Assembly: GCF_001017435.1 (NCBI RefSeq)
Contig: NZ_CP011371.1
Span: forward strand, 2,852,001 to 2,916,000
Length of the DNA stretch: 64,000 bases
Origin: Caldimonas brevitalea
GTDB taxonomy: Bacteria; Pseudomonadota; Gammaproteobacteria; Burkholderiales; Burkholderiaceae_C
Direction of reading: 5' to 3'
Shown here: one piece after another, positions 8,271 to 17,173 of the stretch
Layout of the letters: every line of letters begins with the position of its first letter
Position numbering within the stretch: position 1 is the stretch's first letter
The notes under the pieces: generated by a model
What the model was told of the DNA's origin: nothing
Databases searched by the model: none
Seen by the model: only the letters and a program-made list of their open reading frames with translations
Position numbers and translations under genes: made by a program

Positions 8271-8509
8271 AGATGCCCGCGTCGCTTTGCCGTCTTGTGG
8301 TGCCCGCGCTGCTGGGCGTCACCTCGCTGCTGGCCGGCTGTGCCACGGAGCCGTGGGTCAGGCCCTACGAGCGTGAACGCCTGGCCGATCCCATCATGCA
8401 GGTCTCGCGCGATGCCCTGGCCGCAAAACACTTCGAACACATACATGACGTACGCGAGGGTGCGCGCGGTGCCACCGGCGTCCAAGGAGGCGGATGTGGC
8501 TGCAATTAG
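8267..8509 (+). CDS. DUF4266 lipoprotein
   Basis: This 80-residue lipoprotein has lipobox LAGC at Cys25. It carries the features of DUF4266: PWVRPYERERLADPIM after the lipid anchor and the C-terminal GGGCGCN. The closing CGC pair might bind metal or form thiol links. Its start overlaps the tlpA-like stop (ATGA), and its last 14 bases overlap the DUF3570 gene. DUF4266 and DUF3570 proteins usually occur as neighbours. The molecular role is unknown. Confidence 0.85.
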   Translation: MKMPASLCRLVVPALLGVTSLLAGCATEPWVRPYERERLADPIMQVSRDALAAKHFEHIHDVREGARGATGVQGGGCGCN

Positions 8510-9683
8510 TCGGCGGCGCTTCTGGGCGGCCCACTGGCGACGCGCGGTGAGGGCGCTGCGGGGGCAGCTCGCGCAGCGCGGCGAGCCCCTGCGTCGGTCG
8601 GTCGTGACCCGGGCCCATGTGGCCGGTTTGGTCGGCGGTGTGCTCGCCGGCGGTGCCGCGCACGCGGTCAACCTGCCGGAAGACCGCGCCGAGGCGCTGT
8701 TCCATGTCTACGACGGCGGCGGCGTGAAGGCCACCGGCCCGGCGCTGCTGGTGCGCAAGAGCATGGCCGACCGGGTGTCGCTGTCGGCCTCCTACTATGT
8801 GGATGCCGTCAGCAACGCGTCGATCGACGTCATCACGACGGCCAGCCCCTTCGACGAGCGACGCACCGAGTACGGCCTGGGGGCGGATTACGTCTACCAG
8901 GATTCGCTCATCACCTTGTCGACCTCGCACAGCAAGGAGCCCGACTACGTGGCCGACGGCGCCAGCCTGGACCTGTCGCAAGACGTCTTCGGCGGCATGA
9001 CAACCGTGAGCCTGGGCTTTTCGCGCGGGTCGGACAAGGTGGGCCGCTCCGACACCGGGTTTTTCGACAGCGCGCGGCACTGGCGCTACCGGCTCGGCGT
9101 CACGCAGATCCTGACGCCGCGCTGGGTGGCGAGTGCGAATTTCGAGATGGTGTCCGACAGCGGCTACCTCGGCAGCCCCTACCGGTCGGCACGTGTGTTC
9201 GGCGCCGCGGTGCCCGAGCGCAACCCCCGCACGCGGTCGAGCCGGGCGGTGAAGTTCCGCACCGTCGGCGCCATCGGCACTGCCGGGGCCGTACACGCCG
9301 AGTACCGCTATTTCTGGGACACCTGGGACATCCAGGCCCACACCGCCGAGGTCGGCTACAGCCGCTATTTCGGCGAGGCCTGGTTGGGCGATGCCTACCT
9401 GCGCTACCACACGCAGTCGAACGCGCTGTTCTACAGCGACAACGCCCGCACCGAAACCACCTACATCTCGCGCAACCGTCAGCTCAGCAGCTTCAACTCG
9501 ATCGGGCTGGGCGGGAAGGTGTCGCGTCGCCTGGCGAAGGTGCCGGGCGAGTACGAGATCAAGGCGCACGCCACCTATGAGTTCAAGCGCTTCAAGTACA
9601 GCGATTTCACCGACGTCCGCACCGGCGCTCCCTATGCCTTTAACGCGAACGTATTCCAGATCTATGTGTCGGCAACTTATTGA
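8496..9683 (+). CDS. DUF3570 outer-membrane protein
   Basis: This 395-residue protein of the DUF3570 family is probably a large outer-membrane beta-barrel. Start GTG 8496 is chosen because AAGGAGG (8484-8490) lies five bases upstream; it overlaps the end of the DUF4266 gene. The N-terminus is basic, with a hydrophobic segment HVAGLVGGVLAGGAAHAV (about 48-65) that may be an export signal. The remainder has family hallmarks: the Gly-Gly-Gly stretch near YDGGGVKATGPALLVRK, YYVDAVSNASIDV, and amphipathic strands ending in FQIYVSATY. No catalytic motif is visible. It probably works with the DUF4266 lipoprotein and the flavin/haem proteins of the locus. Confidence 0.85.
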   Translation: MAAISRRRFWAAHWRRAVRALRGQLAQRGEPLRRSVVTRAHVAGLVGGVLAGGAAHAVNLPEDRAEALFHVYDGGGVKATGPALLVRKSMADRVSLSASYYVDAVSNASIDVITTASPFDERRTEYGLGADYVYQDSLITLSTSHSKEPDYVADGASLDLSQDVFGGMTTVSLGFSRGSDKVGRSDTGFFDSARHWRYRLGVTQILTPRWVASANFEMVSDSGYLGSPYRSARVFGAAVPERNPRTRSSRAVKFRTVGAIGTAGAVHAEYRYFWDTWDIQAHTAEVGYSRYFGEAWLGDAYLRYHTQSNALFYSDNARTETTYISRNRQLSSFNSIGLGGKVSRRLAKVPGEYEIKAHATYEFKRFKYSDFTDVRTGAPYAFNANVFQIYVSATY

Positions 9684-9696
9684 GAGAGTGGGCCTC

Positions 9697-10272
9697 ATGT
9701 CGAGTCGCAACTGCAGGGCCTGGGCCCTCGGGTTCCTGATGTCGATCGCCGCGGTGTCCGCAGCGTGGAGCGCCGACGCGCCGCCGCCGCCCGCAGCCGC
9801 CGCGAGCGCGCCGACCGGGGCCGGGCAGGGCGGCCTGGACGAGCGCATCCAGACCCTCAAGCACGACGTCATCCAGCTCAACCGCGACCTGCTGGTGTTG
9901 GAGGAAGAACTGCTGTTCCCCGCCAGCACCCAAGTGGCGGTGTTCGTCTCGATGGACGTGGGCAAGATGTTCGCGCTCGATTCGGTGCAGCTGAAGCTGG
10001 ACGACAAGGTGGTGGCCAACTACCTGTACACGCCAGCGGAGGTGTTGGCATTGCACCGCGGCGGCGTGCAGCGTGTCTACCTCGGCAACCTGCGGGCGGG
10101 CACGCACGAGCTGGTGGCCTTCTTCACCGGCGTGGGGCCGCACGAACGCGACTACCGACGCGGGGCCACGGTGAAGTTCGAGAAGGGCAACGACGCCAAG
10201 TACATCGAGCTGCGCATCAAGGACTCCACCGGCAAACTGCAGCCGGAGTTCGACGTCAAGGTCTGGCAGTAA
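9697..10272 (+). CDS. exported protein of unknown function
   Basis: This 191-residue protein has a signal peptide (FLMSIAAVSAAWSADA). A Pro/Ala linker follows, then a predicted coiled-coil helix (LDERIQTLKHDVIQLNRDLLVLEEELL, about 48-74 in total), and then a beta-rich domain (VAVFVSMDVGKMFALDSVQLKLDD...). I recognise no family. The beta domain has an invasin/PEGA-like feel (AGTHELVAFFTGVGP) and may be a small periplasmic Ig-type module. It lies 13 bases after the DUF3570 gene and 13 before a TPR gene, so it is an integral part of the run. It may be a specific, uncharacterised component. Confidence 0.7.
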   Translation: MSSRNCRAWALGFLMSIAAVSAAWSADAPPPPAAAASAPTGAGQGGLDERIQTLKHDVIQLNRDLLVLEEELLFPASTQVAVFVSMDVGKMFALDSVQLKLDDKVVANYLYTPAEVLALHRGGVQRVYLGNLRAGTHELVAFFTGVGPHERDYRRGATVKFEKGNDAKYIELRIKDSTGKLQPEFDVKVWQ

Positions 10273-10285
10273 GGGCGGCGGGCAC

Positions 10286-12193
10286 ATGCAGTCGCGGTCT
10301 TTACTCCGCTCCAGGCTCAGACGCTGCGCCGTGGCCTTGGCCGTGGCCTCCACGCTCGGCGCGGCCGCGCCGGCGGGTGCGGCCGATACGGCGGCACGCG
10401 TCGTCAAGGACCCGCATTACGGCGACGGTCTGTTCTACTTTTTCCAGGACCGCTATTTCACGTCGCTGACCACGCTGATGGTGTCGCAGCACTTCGAGCG
10501 CGTGCCGCAGCACGCCGACGAGGCCGAGGTCCTGCGCGGCGGCATGCTGCTGTCCTATGGGCTGCACCGCGAAGCCGGCAAGATCTTCGAGCAGCTGATC
10601 GACCAGGGCGCCGCCCCGTCGGTGCGCGACCGCGCCTGGTTCTACCTGGCCAAGATCCGCTACCAGCGCGGCTTCCTGGCAGAGGCCGAGCAGGCGCTGG
10701 ACCGCGTCGAGCAGCACCTGCCGTCCGAGCTGGAGGAGGAGCGCAGCCTGCTGAAAGCCCAGTTGCTGATGGCGCGGGCCGACTACCCGGGGGCGGCCGA
10801 GGTCTTGAAGGGCCTGACGCAACAGGACGGCGCCGGGCGGTACGCCCGCTACAACCTCGGCGTGGCGCTGATCAAGAGCGGCGACACGGCCGGCGGCAGT
10901 GTCTGGCTCGACGAGCTGGGCCGGGCGCCGGCGGCCAACGAGGAAGACCGCAGCCTGCGTGACAAAGCCAACGTCGCGCTCGGCTTCGCGGCGCTGCAGG
11001 AGCAGCGCGCCGAGCCGGCACGGGTGTACCTCGAGCGGGTGCGCCTGGCGAGCCCGCACGCCAACAAGGCGCTGCTCGGCTTCGGCTGGGCCGCGGCGGC
11101 GCTGGAGCAGCCCAAGCAGGCACTGGCGCCGTGGACCGAACTGAGCCAGCGCGACAGCAGCGACGCGGCGGTGTTGGAAGCCAAGATCGCGGTTGCCTAC
11201 GTGTACGCCGAACTGGGCGCCTATGGCCAGTCGCTGCAGCGCTACAACGAAGCGATCGAAGCCTTCGAGCGTGAAAGTACCGCGCTCGACGAGTCCATCG
11301 CCGCCATCCGCGCGGGCCGCCTTGTCGAGGGCTTGATGGACCGCAACCCGGGCGAGGAGATGGGCTGGTTCTGGCGTCTGCGCGAGCTGCCCGAGATGCC
11401 GCATGCGGGCCATTTGACCCAGGTGTTGGCGGGGCACGAGTTCCAGGAAGCGTTCAAGAACTACCGCGACCTGCAGTTCCTGCTCCACAACCTGCAGTCG
11501 TGGCAGAGCAAGCTGGGCGTGTTCGACGACATGCTGACCCATCGTCGCCGCGCCTTTGCCGGGCGGCTGCCGCAGATCCTCGCGAGTGCCCGGCACAGCG
11601 AGAGCGGGCACGCCGCGCTGTTGCGCCGCCACGGTGAACTCGAGGCCGAGCTGACGCGGGTGGAGGCCGAGGCCGACGCCAGCGCGTTCGCCGACGCGAA
11701 ACAGCGTGATCTGCTGGCCCGCTTGAACCGGGTCAAAGCGGGCCTGGAGCATGCCGGCGCCGACCCCGAACTGGACAGCGCGCGCGAGCGCTACCGGCTC
11801 GCGGCCGGGGTGTTGAACTGGCAGCTGGCGCAAGAGTTCCCGGTGCGCTTGTGGGCGGCGAAAAAGGCCTACCAGGGTGTGGCCGCCGAGCTGGCCGAAG
11901 CCGAGCGGCGCACAGAGGCGCTGGCACAGGCGCAGCGCGACGAACCGGCACGGTTCGAGCGTTACGCCGAGCGCATCCCCGAACTGTCACGCCGCCTCGA
12001 CGCACTGCTGCCCCGCGTGGCGTCGCTCAGCGGCGAGCAGCAACGGGTCGTCGAAGACCTGGCGGCGGCGGCCCTGGTGCGCCAGAAGGAGCGCCTTGCC
12101 GTGTACACGACCCAGGCGCGCTTTGCGGTCGCGCAGCTTTATGACCATGCCCAGCTCAAGCAGGAAGAAGGCAATGATGCGGCCCAGAAATAG
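10286..12193 (+). CDS. periplasmic TPR-repeat protein
   Basis: The product is 635 residues. A signal peptide ends near GAAAPAGAADT. Tandem TPR-like helical pairs (GRYARYNLGVALIKSGDTAGG, AKIAVAYVYAELGAYGQSLQRYNEAI) fill residues about 60-330. Long charged helices follow (about 430-620: ELEAELTRVEAEADASAF) and are probably coiled coil. There is no enzyme motif. It probably scaffolds protein contacts in the periplasm. Its 3' end overlaps the next TPR lipoprotein by 17 bases, so the two are probably made together. Large periplasmic TPR proteins are also a hallmark of Glt-like loci. Confidence 0.78.
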   Translation: MQSRSLLRSRLRRCAVALAVASTLGAAAPAGAADTAARVVKDPHYGDGLFYFFQDRYFTSLTTLMVSQHFERVPQHADEAEVLRGGMLLSYGLHREAGKIFEQLIDQGAAPSVRDRAWFYLAKIRYQRGFLAEAEQALDRVEQHLPSELEEERSLLKAQLLMARADYPGAAEVLKGLTQQDGAGRYARYNLGVALIKSGDTAGGSVWLDELGRAPAANEEDRSLRDKANVALGFAALQEQRAEPARVYLERVRLASPHANKALLGFGWAAAALEQPKQALAPWTELSQRDSSDAAVLEAKIAVAYVYAELGAYGQSLQRYNEAIEAFERESTALDESIAAIRAGRLVEGLMDRNPGEEMGWFWRLRELPEMPHAGHLTQVLAGHEFQEAFKNYRDLQFLLHNLQSWQSKLGVFDDMLTHRRRAFAGRLPQILASARHSESGHAALLRRHGELEAELTRVEAEADASAFADAKQRDLLARLNRVKAGLEHAGADPELDSARERYRLAAGVLNWQLAQEFPVRLWAAKKAYQGVAAELAEAERRTEALAQAQRDEPARFERYAERIPELSRRLDALLPRVASLSGEQQRVVEDLAAAALVRQKERLAVYTTQARFAVAQLYDHAQLKQEEGNDAAQK

Positions 12194-15008
12194 CCTGCTG
12201 ACGCTGCTGATCGCCAGCGGGCTGTGCGCCTGCTCGGTGGTGCGCAAGCCGGCGTCGCCCGACAACGAGCCGACGCTCAAGACGCTGGCGAGCCGCGAAG
12301 TGGCGGTCGAGCCCGACCCGGGCATCCAGGGCAGCGACGAGCAGACCATCGCCGCCTACCGCCAGTTCCTGGCGGTGGCTCCCAAGGCGCCCCAACGTGC
12401 CGAAGCGATGCGCCGGCTCGGCGACCTGGAGATGGGGGTGGCCGACCAACGCAGTGCCGACGCGACCGGGGCGAACGGCCCCGACTACCGCGCCGCCATC
12501 GCGCGCTACGAGGAGTTCTTGAAGGCCTATCCGCAGGACCCCGGCAACGACCGCGTGCTCTACCAGCTGGCCCGCGCCCACGAGCAGGGCGGCGAATTGG
12601 AGGCGGCCCTGCAGACCCTGGACCGGCTGGTGCGCGACTTCCCGCAGACCGGTTATCGCGACGAGGCGCACTTCCGCCGCGGTGAACTGCTGTTCGCCGG
12701 GCGCCATTACCCGAAGGCCGAGCAGGCTTACGCCGCGGTGATCGACGGCGATCAGGGCAACCCTTATCGCGAGCGCGCGCTCTACATGCACGGCTGGTCG
12801 CTCTTCAAGCAAGGGCGGCTGGACGAGGCCTTGGGCTCGTTCTTCGGCGTGCTCGACCTGAAGCTCGGGGTAGGGGCCGGCGACGGCGATCTCGACAGCC
12901 TGGCAGGCCTGAGCCGCGCCGACCGCGAGCTGGTCGAAGACACCTTCCGCGTCACCAGCTTGTCGCTGCAGAACCTGCAGGGCGCCGAGTCCATCCCGCC
13001 TTACATGGACTCCGACGCACGCCGGGCTTACGAGTTCCGGGTCTACCAGCAGCTGGGTGAGCTGTACATCAAGCAGGACCGCACCAAGGACGCGGCCGAC
13101 ACGCTGGGCGCCTTCACGCGGCGCCACCCCTTGCATGCACAGGCGCCGGTGCTGCAGGCCCGCGTGATCGAGATCTACCAGCAGGCCGGCTTCGCCACGC
13201 TGGCGCTGGACGCCAAGAAGGCCTACGTGGCGCACTACGGCATCGACAGCGAGTTCCGCCGCGCCAACCCGGCGGGCTGGGAACACGCCCAGCCGCTGGT
13301 GAAAACGCACCTCAGCGAGCTGGCGCGCCACTATCACGCGAGCGCGCAGAAGAGCAAGAACACCGCCGACTACCAGGAAGCGGTGCGCTGGTACCGGGCG
13401 TATATCGCGTCCTTCCCGTCCGACCCGGAAGCGGCGCAGAACCACTTCCTGCTGGCCGAGCTGCTGTTCGAGGACCGCCGGTTCGACGAGGCCGCCGCCG
13501 AGTACGAGAAGGTGGCCTACCACTACCCGCCGCACCCCAAGAGTGCCGACGCCGGCTACGCGGCCCTGCTGAGCTATGCCGAGCAGGAGAAGCGGGGGGC
13601 ACCGGCCCAGGCAGCGGCGCTGCGGGGGGCCGCGGTGGAGAGCGCGCTGCGTTTTGCCAAGGCCTTCCCGACCGATACCCGCACGGGCCCGGTGCTGACC
13701 CATGCGGCCGAGACCCTGTACGCGCTGCGCGACGCCGAACGTGCCGCGAAGGTCGCGCAGCAGGTGCTGGCGCTCGAACCCGCGGCGGCGGCGCCGCAGC
13801 GCAAGGTGGCCTGGACCGTGGTGGGGCACACCGCCTTCGAGCGCGGCGACTTCGCGACGGCCGAACGGGCCTACGGCGAAGTGCTGGGCCTGACCCCCGA
13901 GAAAGACCCGGCCCGCGGCGACCTGCAGGAGCGGCAGGCGGCCGCGATCTACAAGCAGGGGGAGCAAGCGCGCGCGGCGGGGCAGCCGCGCGATGCGGTC
14001 GCGCATTTCCAGCGTGTCGCCACCGTCGCGCCCCAGTCGGCCGTGCGGGCCACTGCCCAGTACGACGCCGCCGCCTCGCTGATCGGCCTGAAGGACTGGG
14101 CTGCCGCTGCCCAGTCGCTGGAAGACTTCCGACAGCGCCATCCGAACCATCCGCTGCAAGGTGAGGTGGCCGGCAAACTGGCCGTCGTCTACCTCGAGCA
14201 GGGGCGGTGGGCGCAAGCGGCCGGCGAACTTGAGCGTCTGGCGGCCGACAAGAAAGACCCCCGTTTGGCGCGCGAAGCGCACTGGCAGGCCGCCGAGCTG
14301 TATGAGAAGGCGGCCGACAAGACCGGCGAGAAGACAGCCGCCCGTGCCGCGGCGGCCAAGGCCTACGAGCGTTACCTGCAGCAGTACCCGCAGCCGCTGG
14401 AGCCGGCGGTGGAAGCGCGCTTCCGGCTCGCCCGTCTCGCCAAGGCCGACGGCAATGCCCCCCGCGAGTTGGCGTGGATGCAAGAGGTGCTGCAGGCCGA
14501 CCAGCGTGGTGGTGGCGCCCGCACCGACCGCACCCGCTATCTGGGCGCCCGTGCCGCGCTGGCAGTGGCCGAACCGAGCTTCGAGGCCTACCGCAAGGTG
14601 GCGCTGGTGGAGCCGCTCGCCAAGCAGCTCAAGCTCAAGAAGACCAAGATGGAAGAGACGCTGAAAGCCTATGGCGTGGCCGCCGACTACGGCGTGGCCG
14701 AGGTCACCACCGCGGCCACCTTCCACACCGCCGCGCTCTACCAGGACTTCGGCCGTGCGCTGCTGGGCTCGCAGCGGCCCAAGCGCTTGTCCAAGGCCGA
14801 GCTGGAACAGTACGACGTGCTGCTCGAGGAGCAGGCCTATCCGTTCGAAGAGAAGGCCACCGAACTGCACGAGGTGAACGCACGCCGGGCCGCCAGCGGT
14901 CTCTATGACGAATGGGTGCGGCGCAGCTACTCGGCGCTGGCCCAGCTGCAGCCGGTGCGCTACGGCAAGAGCGAACGAAGCGAGGGCGTGATCGATGCGA
15001 TACGCTGA
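12177..15008 (+). CDS. large TPR lipoprotein, GltE-like
   Basis: The product is 943 residues with lipobox LCAC (Cys19), so it is a lipid-anchored envelope protein. The body is a long array of TPR-type repeats (YRAAIARYEEFLKAYPQD, AEQAYAAVIDGDQG, FATAERAYGEVLGLTP and others) along nearly its whole length. ATG 12177 is preferred over ATG 12174 on spacing to AAGG (12168-12171). Architecture and neighbours match the GltE-type TPR lipoprotein of the Myxococcus gliding machinery. Homology is inferred from layout, not from an alignment. It overlaps both neighbouring genes, which implies tight co-expression. It probably bridges the inner-membrane motor and outer-membrane barrels. Confidence 0.8.
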   Translation: MRPRNSLLTLLIASGLCACSVVRKPASPDNEPTLKTLASREVAVEPDPGIQGSDEQTIAAYRQFLAVAPKAPQRAEAMRRLGDLEMGVADQRSADATGANGPDYRAAIARYEEFLKAYPQDPGNDRVLYQLARAHEQGGELEAALQTLDRLVRDFPQTGYRDEAHFRRGELLFAGRHYPKAEQAYAAVIDGDQGNPYRERALYMHGWSLFKQGRLDEALGSFFGVLDLKLGVGAGDGDLDSLAGLSRADRELVEDTFRVTSLSLQNLQGAESIPPYMDSDARRAYEFRVYQQLGELYIKQDRTKDAADTLGAFTRRHPLHAQAPVLQARVIEIYQQAGFATLALDAKKAYVAHYGIDSEFRRANPAGWEHAQPLVKTHLSELARHYHASAQKSKNTADYQEAVRWYRAYIASFPSDPEAAQNHFLLAELLFEDRRFDEAAAEYEKVAYHYPPHPKSADAGYAALLSYAEQEKRGAPAQAAALRGAAVESALRFAKAFPTDTRTGPVLTHAAETLYALRDAERAAKVAQQVLALEPAAAAPQRKVAWTVVGHTAFERGDFATAERAYGEVLGLTPEKDPARGDLQERQAAAIYKQGEQARAAGQPRDAVAHFQRVATVAPQSAVRATAQYDAAASLIGLKDWAAAAQSLEDFRQRHPNHPLQGEVAGKLAVVYLEQGRWAQAAGELERLAADKKDPRLAREAHWQAAELYEKAADKTGEKTAARAAAAKAYERYLQQYPQPLEPAVEARFRLARLAKADGNAPRELAWMQEVLQADQRGGGARTDRTRYLGARAALAVAEPSFEAYRKVALVEPLAKQLKLKKTKMEETLKAYGVAADYGVAEVTTAATFHTAALYQDFGRALLGSQRPKRLSKAELEQYDVLLEEQAYPFEEKATELHEVNARRAASGLYDEWVRRSYSALAQLQPVRYGKSERSEGVIDAIR

Positions 15009-15687
15009 CATGCGACCTTGGCGGGTCTGCGGCCTCGCGGTTCTATGTGCGAGCCTTGCGGCTTGCTCGTCGCTGAGCGGGCTGTTGCCTTCGCAGGCAC
15101 CCGCAGCGCCGGGCGCCAGCGGCACGGCAGGGGCAGCGCCTGCGGCGGCCGCATCTCCGACGGCTCAGGCGGCAAGCCCCGTCGATGCAAGCGTGCAACG
15201 TGCGTTCGACGAGGCCTGTCGTGCCCTCGCCGCGGGGCGCACAGAAGAGGCCGAGCGGGGCTTTCGGGCACTGGCACGTTCGCATCCCGAGTTGGGCGGG
15301 CCGCACGCCAACCTGGGCCTCATCTACCGGCGTGCCGGCAAGCTCGATCCAGCAGTGGCCGAACTCGAACAGGCGGTACGCGTCAGCCCGGCTCAGGCCG
15401 CGTATTTCAACCAGCTGGGCATTGCGTACCGCCAGCAAGGCGACTTCGCCAAGGCGCGCAGCGCCTACGAGCGGGCGATGGCGCTCGCCCCGGGTTATGC
15501 CGCGCCCTATCTGAACCTCGGCATCCTGCACGACCTGTACCTGGGGGACGGGCCGCGCGCGCTGGAACTCTACGACCGCTATCTCGCCTTGTCGCCTGGC
15601 GGTGACGCCACGGTGACGAAGTGGGTCGCGGAGCTGAAGAACCGCAAGTCCTCACCGGTGACGGCGAGCCGCAAGGAGAAGGAATGA
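14995..15687 (+). CDS. TPR lipoprotein
   Basis: This 230-residue lipoprotein has lipobox LAAC (Cys24), an Ala/Pro-rich linker (about 30-62) and three to four canonical TPR units (AHLGLIYRRAGKLDPA-like, AYFNQLGIAYRQQGDFAKARSAYERAM). ATG 14995 overlaps the preceding gene by 14 bases; ATG 15010 is an in-frame alternative that still leaves the signal intact. The stop overlaps the next start (ATGA). It resembles PilF-type small TPR lipoproteins in shape, but its context places it in the motor/barrel locus, so a pilotin or assembly role for the outer-membrane parts is plausible. Confidence 0.78.
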   Translation: MRYADMRPWRVCGLAVLCASLAACSSLSGLLPSQAPAAPGASGTAGAAPAAAASPTAQAASPVDASVQRAFDEACRALAAGRTEEAERGFRALARSHPELGGPHANLGLIYRRAGKLDPAVAELEQAVRVSPAQAAYFNQLGIAYRQQGDFAKARSAYERAMALAPGYAAPYLNLGILHDLYLGDGPRALELYDRYLALSPGGDATVTKWVAELKNRKSSPVTASRKEKE

Positions 15688-15971
15688 AACCGACCCAAGG
15701 CGTCGCGCTCGCCCTGGCCGCCGCATGTGCCACCGCAGCCTACCCGCAAGACCGGGCCGACATCGACCGCACCCAGATCATCGGCAACCGCGAGCTGCCG
15801 AAGGTCCTGTACATCGTGCCCTGGAAGAAACCGATGCCCGGCGAGCTGTCGGGCAGGCCGGTCGAGAGTGTGCTCGACGAGGCGCTGGCGCCGGTCGACC
15901 GCGACGTGTTCCGCCGCCACGTGCACTACGACGGCCAACTGCGTGCACGCGCCGCAGCGTCTAAGAACTGA
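15684..15971 (+). CDS. small exported protein of unknown function
   Basis: This 95-residue product has a short signal-like N-terminus (GVALALAAACATAAYPQ). A conserved-looking core follows (TQIIGNRELPKVLYIVPWKKP) and then a charged C-terminus. I recognise no family. ATG 15684 overlaps the previous stop and is preceded by AAGGAGAAGG. It directly precedes the ExbB-like motor gene, 37 bases away. The PKVLYIVPWKKP segment is the best tag for a family search. Confidence 0.65.
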   Translation: MKPTQGVALALAAACATAAYPQDRADIDRTQIIGNRELPKVLYIVPWKKPMPGELSGRPVESVLDEALAPVDRDVFRRHVHYDGQLRARAAASKN

Positions 15972-16008
15972 CCCGACAACACCGACATCTGTTTGAGGAG
16001 AGAAATCG

Positions 16009-16665
16009 ATGAATGCCTTTCAAACCGCCGTGAAGTTCTTCCAGGACAGCGGTCTGTTCATCTACCCGAGCATCTTGATCATGGCCCTGGGCCTGGCGAT
16101 CGCGATCGAGCGTTTCGTGTTCCTGCAGCGCGCGCGCAGCCAGAACCGCAAGCTGTGGGCCCAGGTGCTGCCGCTGCTGCAGGGCGGGCGCTTCAAGGAG
16201 GTGTACGGCCTGGCCTCCAACTCCGATGCCGCCATCGGCAAGATCGTCAGCAACGGCCTGTCGCGCCTGCAGAGCGCCAGCCGTCGCGAGGACATCGACG
16301 CGGCGATGGAGGAGGGCATGATGGAGATCGTGCCGCGGCTGGAAAAGCGCACCCACTACATCGCCACCTTCGCCAACGTCATCACGCTGGTCGGCCTGCT
16401 GGGCACCATCATCGGCCTGATCAAGGGCTTCACCGCGGTGGCGCAGGTCAACCCGGCCGAGAAGGCCGAGCTGCTGTCGGCCAGCATCTCGATCGCGATG
16501 AACAACACCGCCTTCGCGCTGATGGTGGCCATTCCCTTCCTGCTGATCCACGCCTTTCTGCAGGCGCGCACCAGCGAGATCGTCGACGGGCTGGAAGCGG
16601 CCAAGATCAGCTTCCTCAACCTGGTGCAGCGCGTGAAGGCCGAAGCGGCGCCTTCGTCGAGGTAA
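16009..16665 (+). CDS. MotA/TolQ/ExbB-type proton channel subunit
   Basis: This 218-residue inner-membrane protein has three predicted helices, about 15-38 (GLFIYPSILIMALGLAIAIE), 117-140 (ANVITLVGLLGTIIGLIKGF) and 160-182. The signature GLLGTIIGLI with the following AxxxNPAEKAELLSASISIAMNNTAFAL region is that of the TolQ/ExbB/MotA channel core. It would form the pentameric channel that uses the proton gradient with the two ExbD-like proteins encoded next (gaps of 4 and 12 bases). A GGAG-type site precedes the ATG. AglR of the Myxococcus gliding motor is the closest functional analogue given the neighbours. Confidence 0.9.
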   Translation: MNAFQTAVKFFQDSGLFIYPSILIMALGLAIAIERFVFLQRARSQNRKLWAQVLPLLQGGRFKEVYGLASNSDAAIGKIVSNGLSRLQSASRREDIDAAMEEGMMEIVPRLEKRTHYIATFANVITLVGLLGTIIGLIKGFTAVAQVNPAEKAELLSASISIAMNNTAFALMVAIPFLLIHAFLQARTSEIVDGLEAAKISFLNLVQRVKAEAAPSSR

Positions 16666-16669
16666 GCCC

Positions 16670-17161
16670 ATGCGCGTGCGACGCCTACGCAAACACCCGG
16701 CAGCGCTCGAAGTCACCGCGTTCATCAGCCTGATCGTGGTGCTGGTGCCCTTTTTGCTGTCGACCGCCGTGTTCACGCGCCTGTCGGTGCTGGACGTGGC
16801 GCTGCCGGCGCAGACCTCCGGCGTCGAACAGCTGAAGGTGGACGACCTCAAGCTCGAGATCGTGATCCGGCCCGACGCGCTGGAGGTCGGCGACCGCATC
16901 GGTGGCCTGATCCAGCGTATACCCGACACCGCCGGCGGCCATGATCTCAAGACGCTGGCCGCGGTCATGTACCGCATCAAACAGCGCTTTCCGACCGAGA
17001 CCGATGCCACCGTGATGGCCCAGCCCAACACCTCCTATGACGTGCTGGTGCAGGTGATGGACGCGGTGCGGGCCACCTACACCGCCAACGGCATCGAGCT
17101 GGTGCGCACCGATTTGTTCCCCGCCATCTCGATCGGCGATGCGCCGGTGGTCAAGCGATAA
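16670..17161 (+). CDS. ExbD/TolR-like protein lacking the membrane Asp
   Basis: This 163-residue protein has a short basic N-terminus, one membrane helix (about 15-37) and a periplasmic domain, as in ExbD/TolR. In a hand alignment anchored on the FLLS end of the helix, the proton-carrying Asp of ExbD (Asp29 in the next gene product) corresponds to Ser20 here. It is therefore probably a structural, non-protonated partner in a mixed dimer. The periplasmic part (LKLEIVIRPDALEVGDR...YDVLVQVMDAVR) has the usual alpha/beta pattern. It starts 4 bases after the channel gene. AglS/AglQ pairs offer a precedent for two ExbD-type subunits per motor. Confidence 0.85.
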   Translation: MRVRRLRKHPAALEVTAFISLIVVLVPFLLSTAVFTRLSVLDVALPAQTSGVEQLKVDDLKLEIVIRPDALEVGDRIGGLIQRIPDTAGGHDLKTLAAVMYRIKQRFPTETDATVMAQPNTSYDVLVQVMDAVRATYTANGIELVRTDLFPAISIGDAPVVKR

Positions 17162-17173
17162 GGGCAGCAGCGC

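Noticed and set aside
12156..15125. 989-residue minus-strand reading frame opposite the TPR lipoprotein gene
   Set aside because: The same shadow composition; the plus-strand product has a lipobox and regular TPR repeats.
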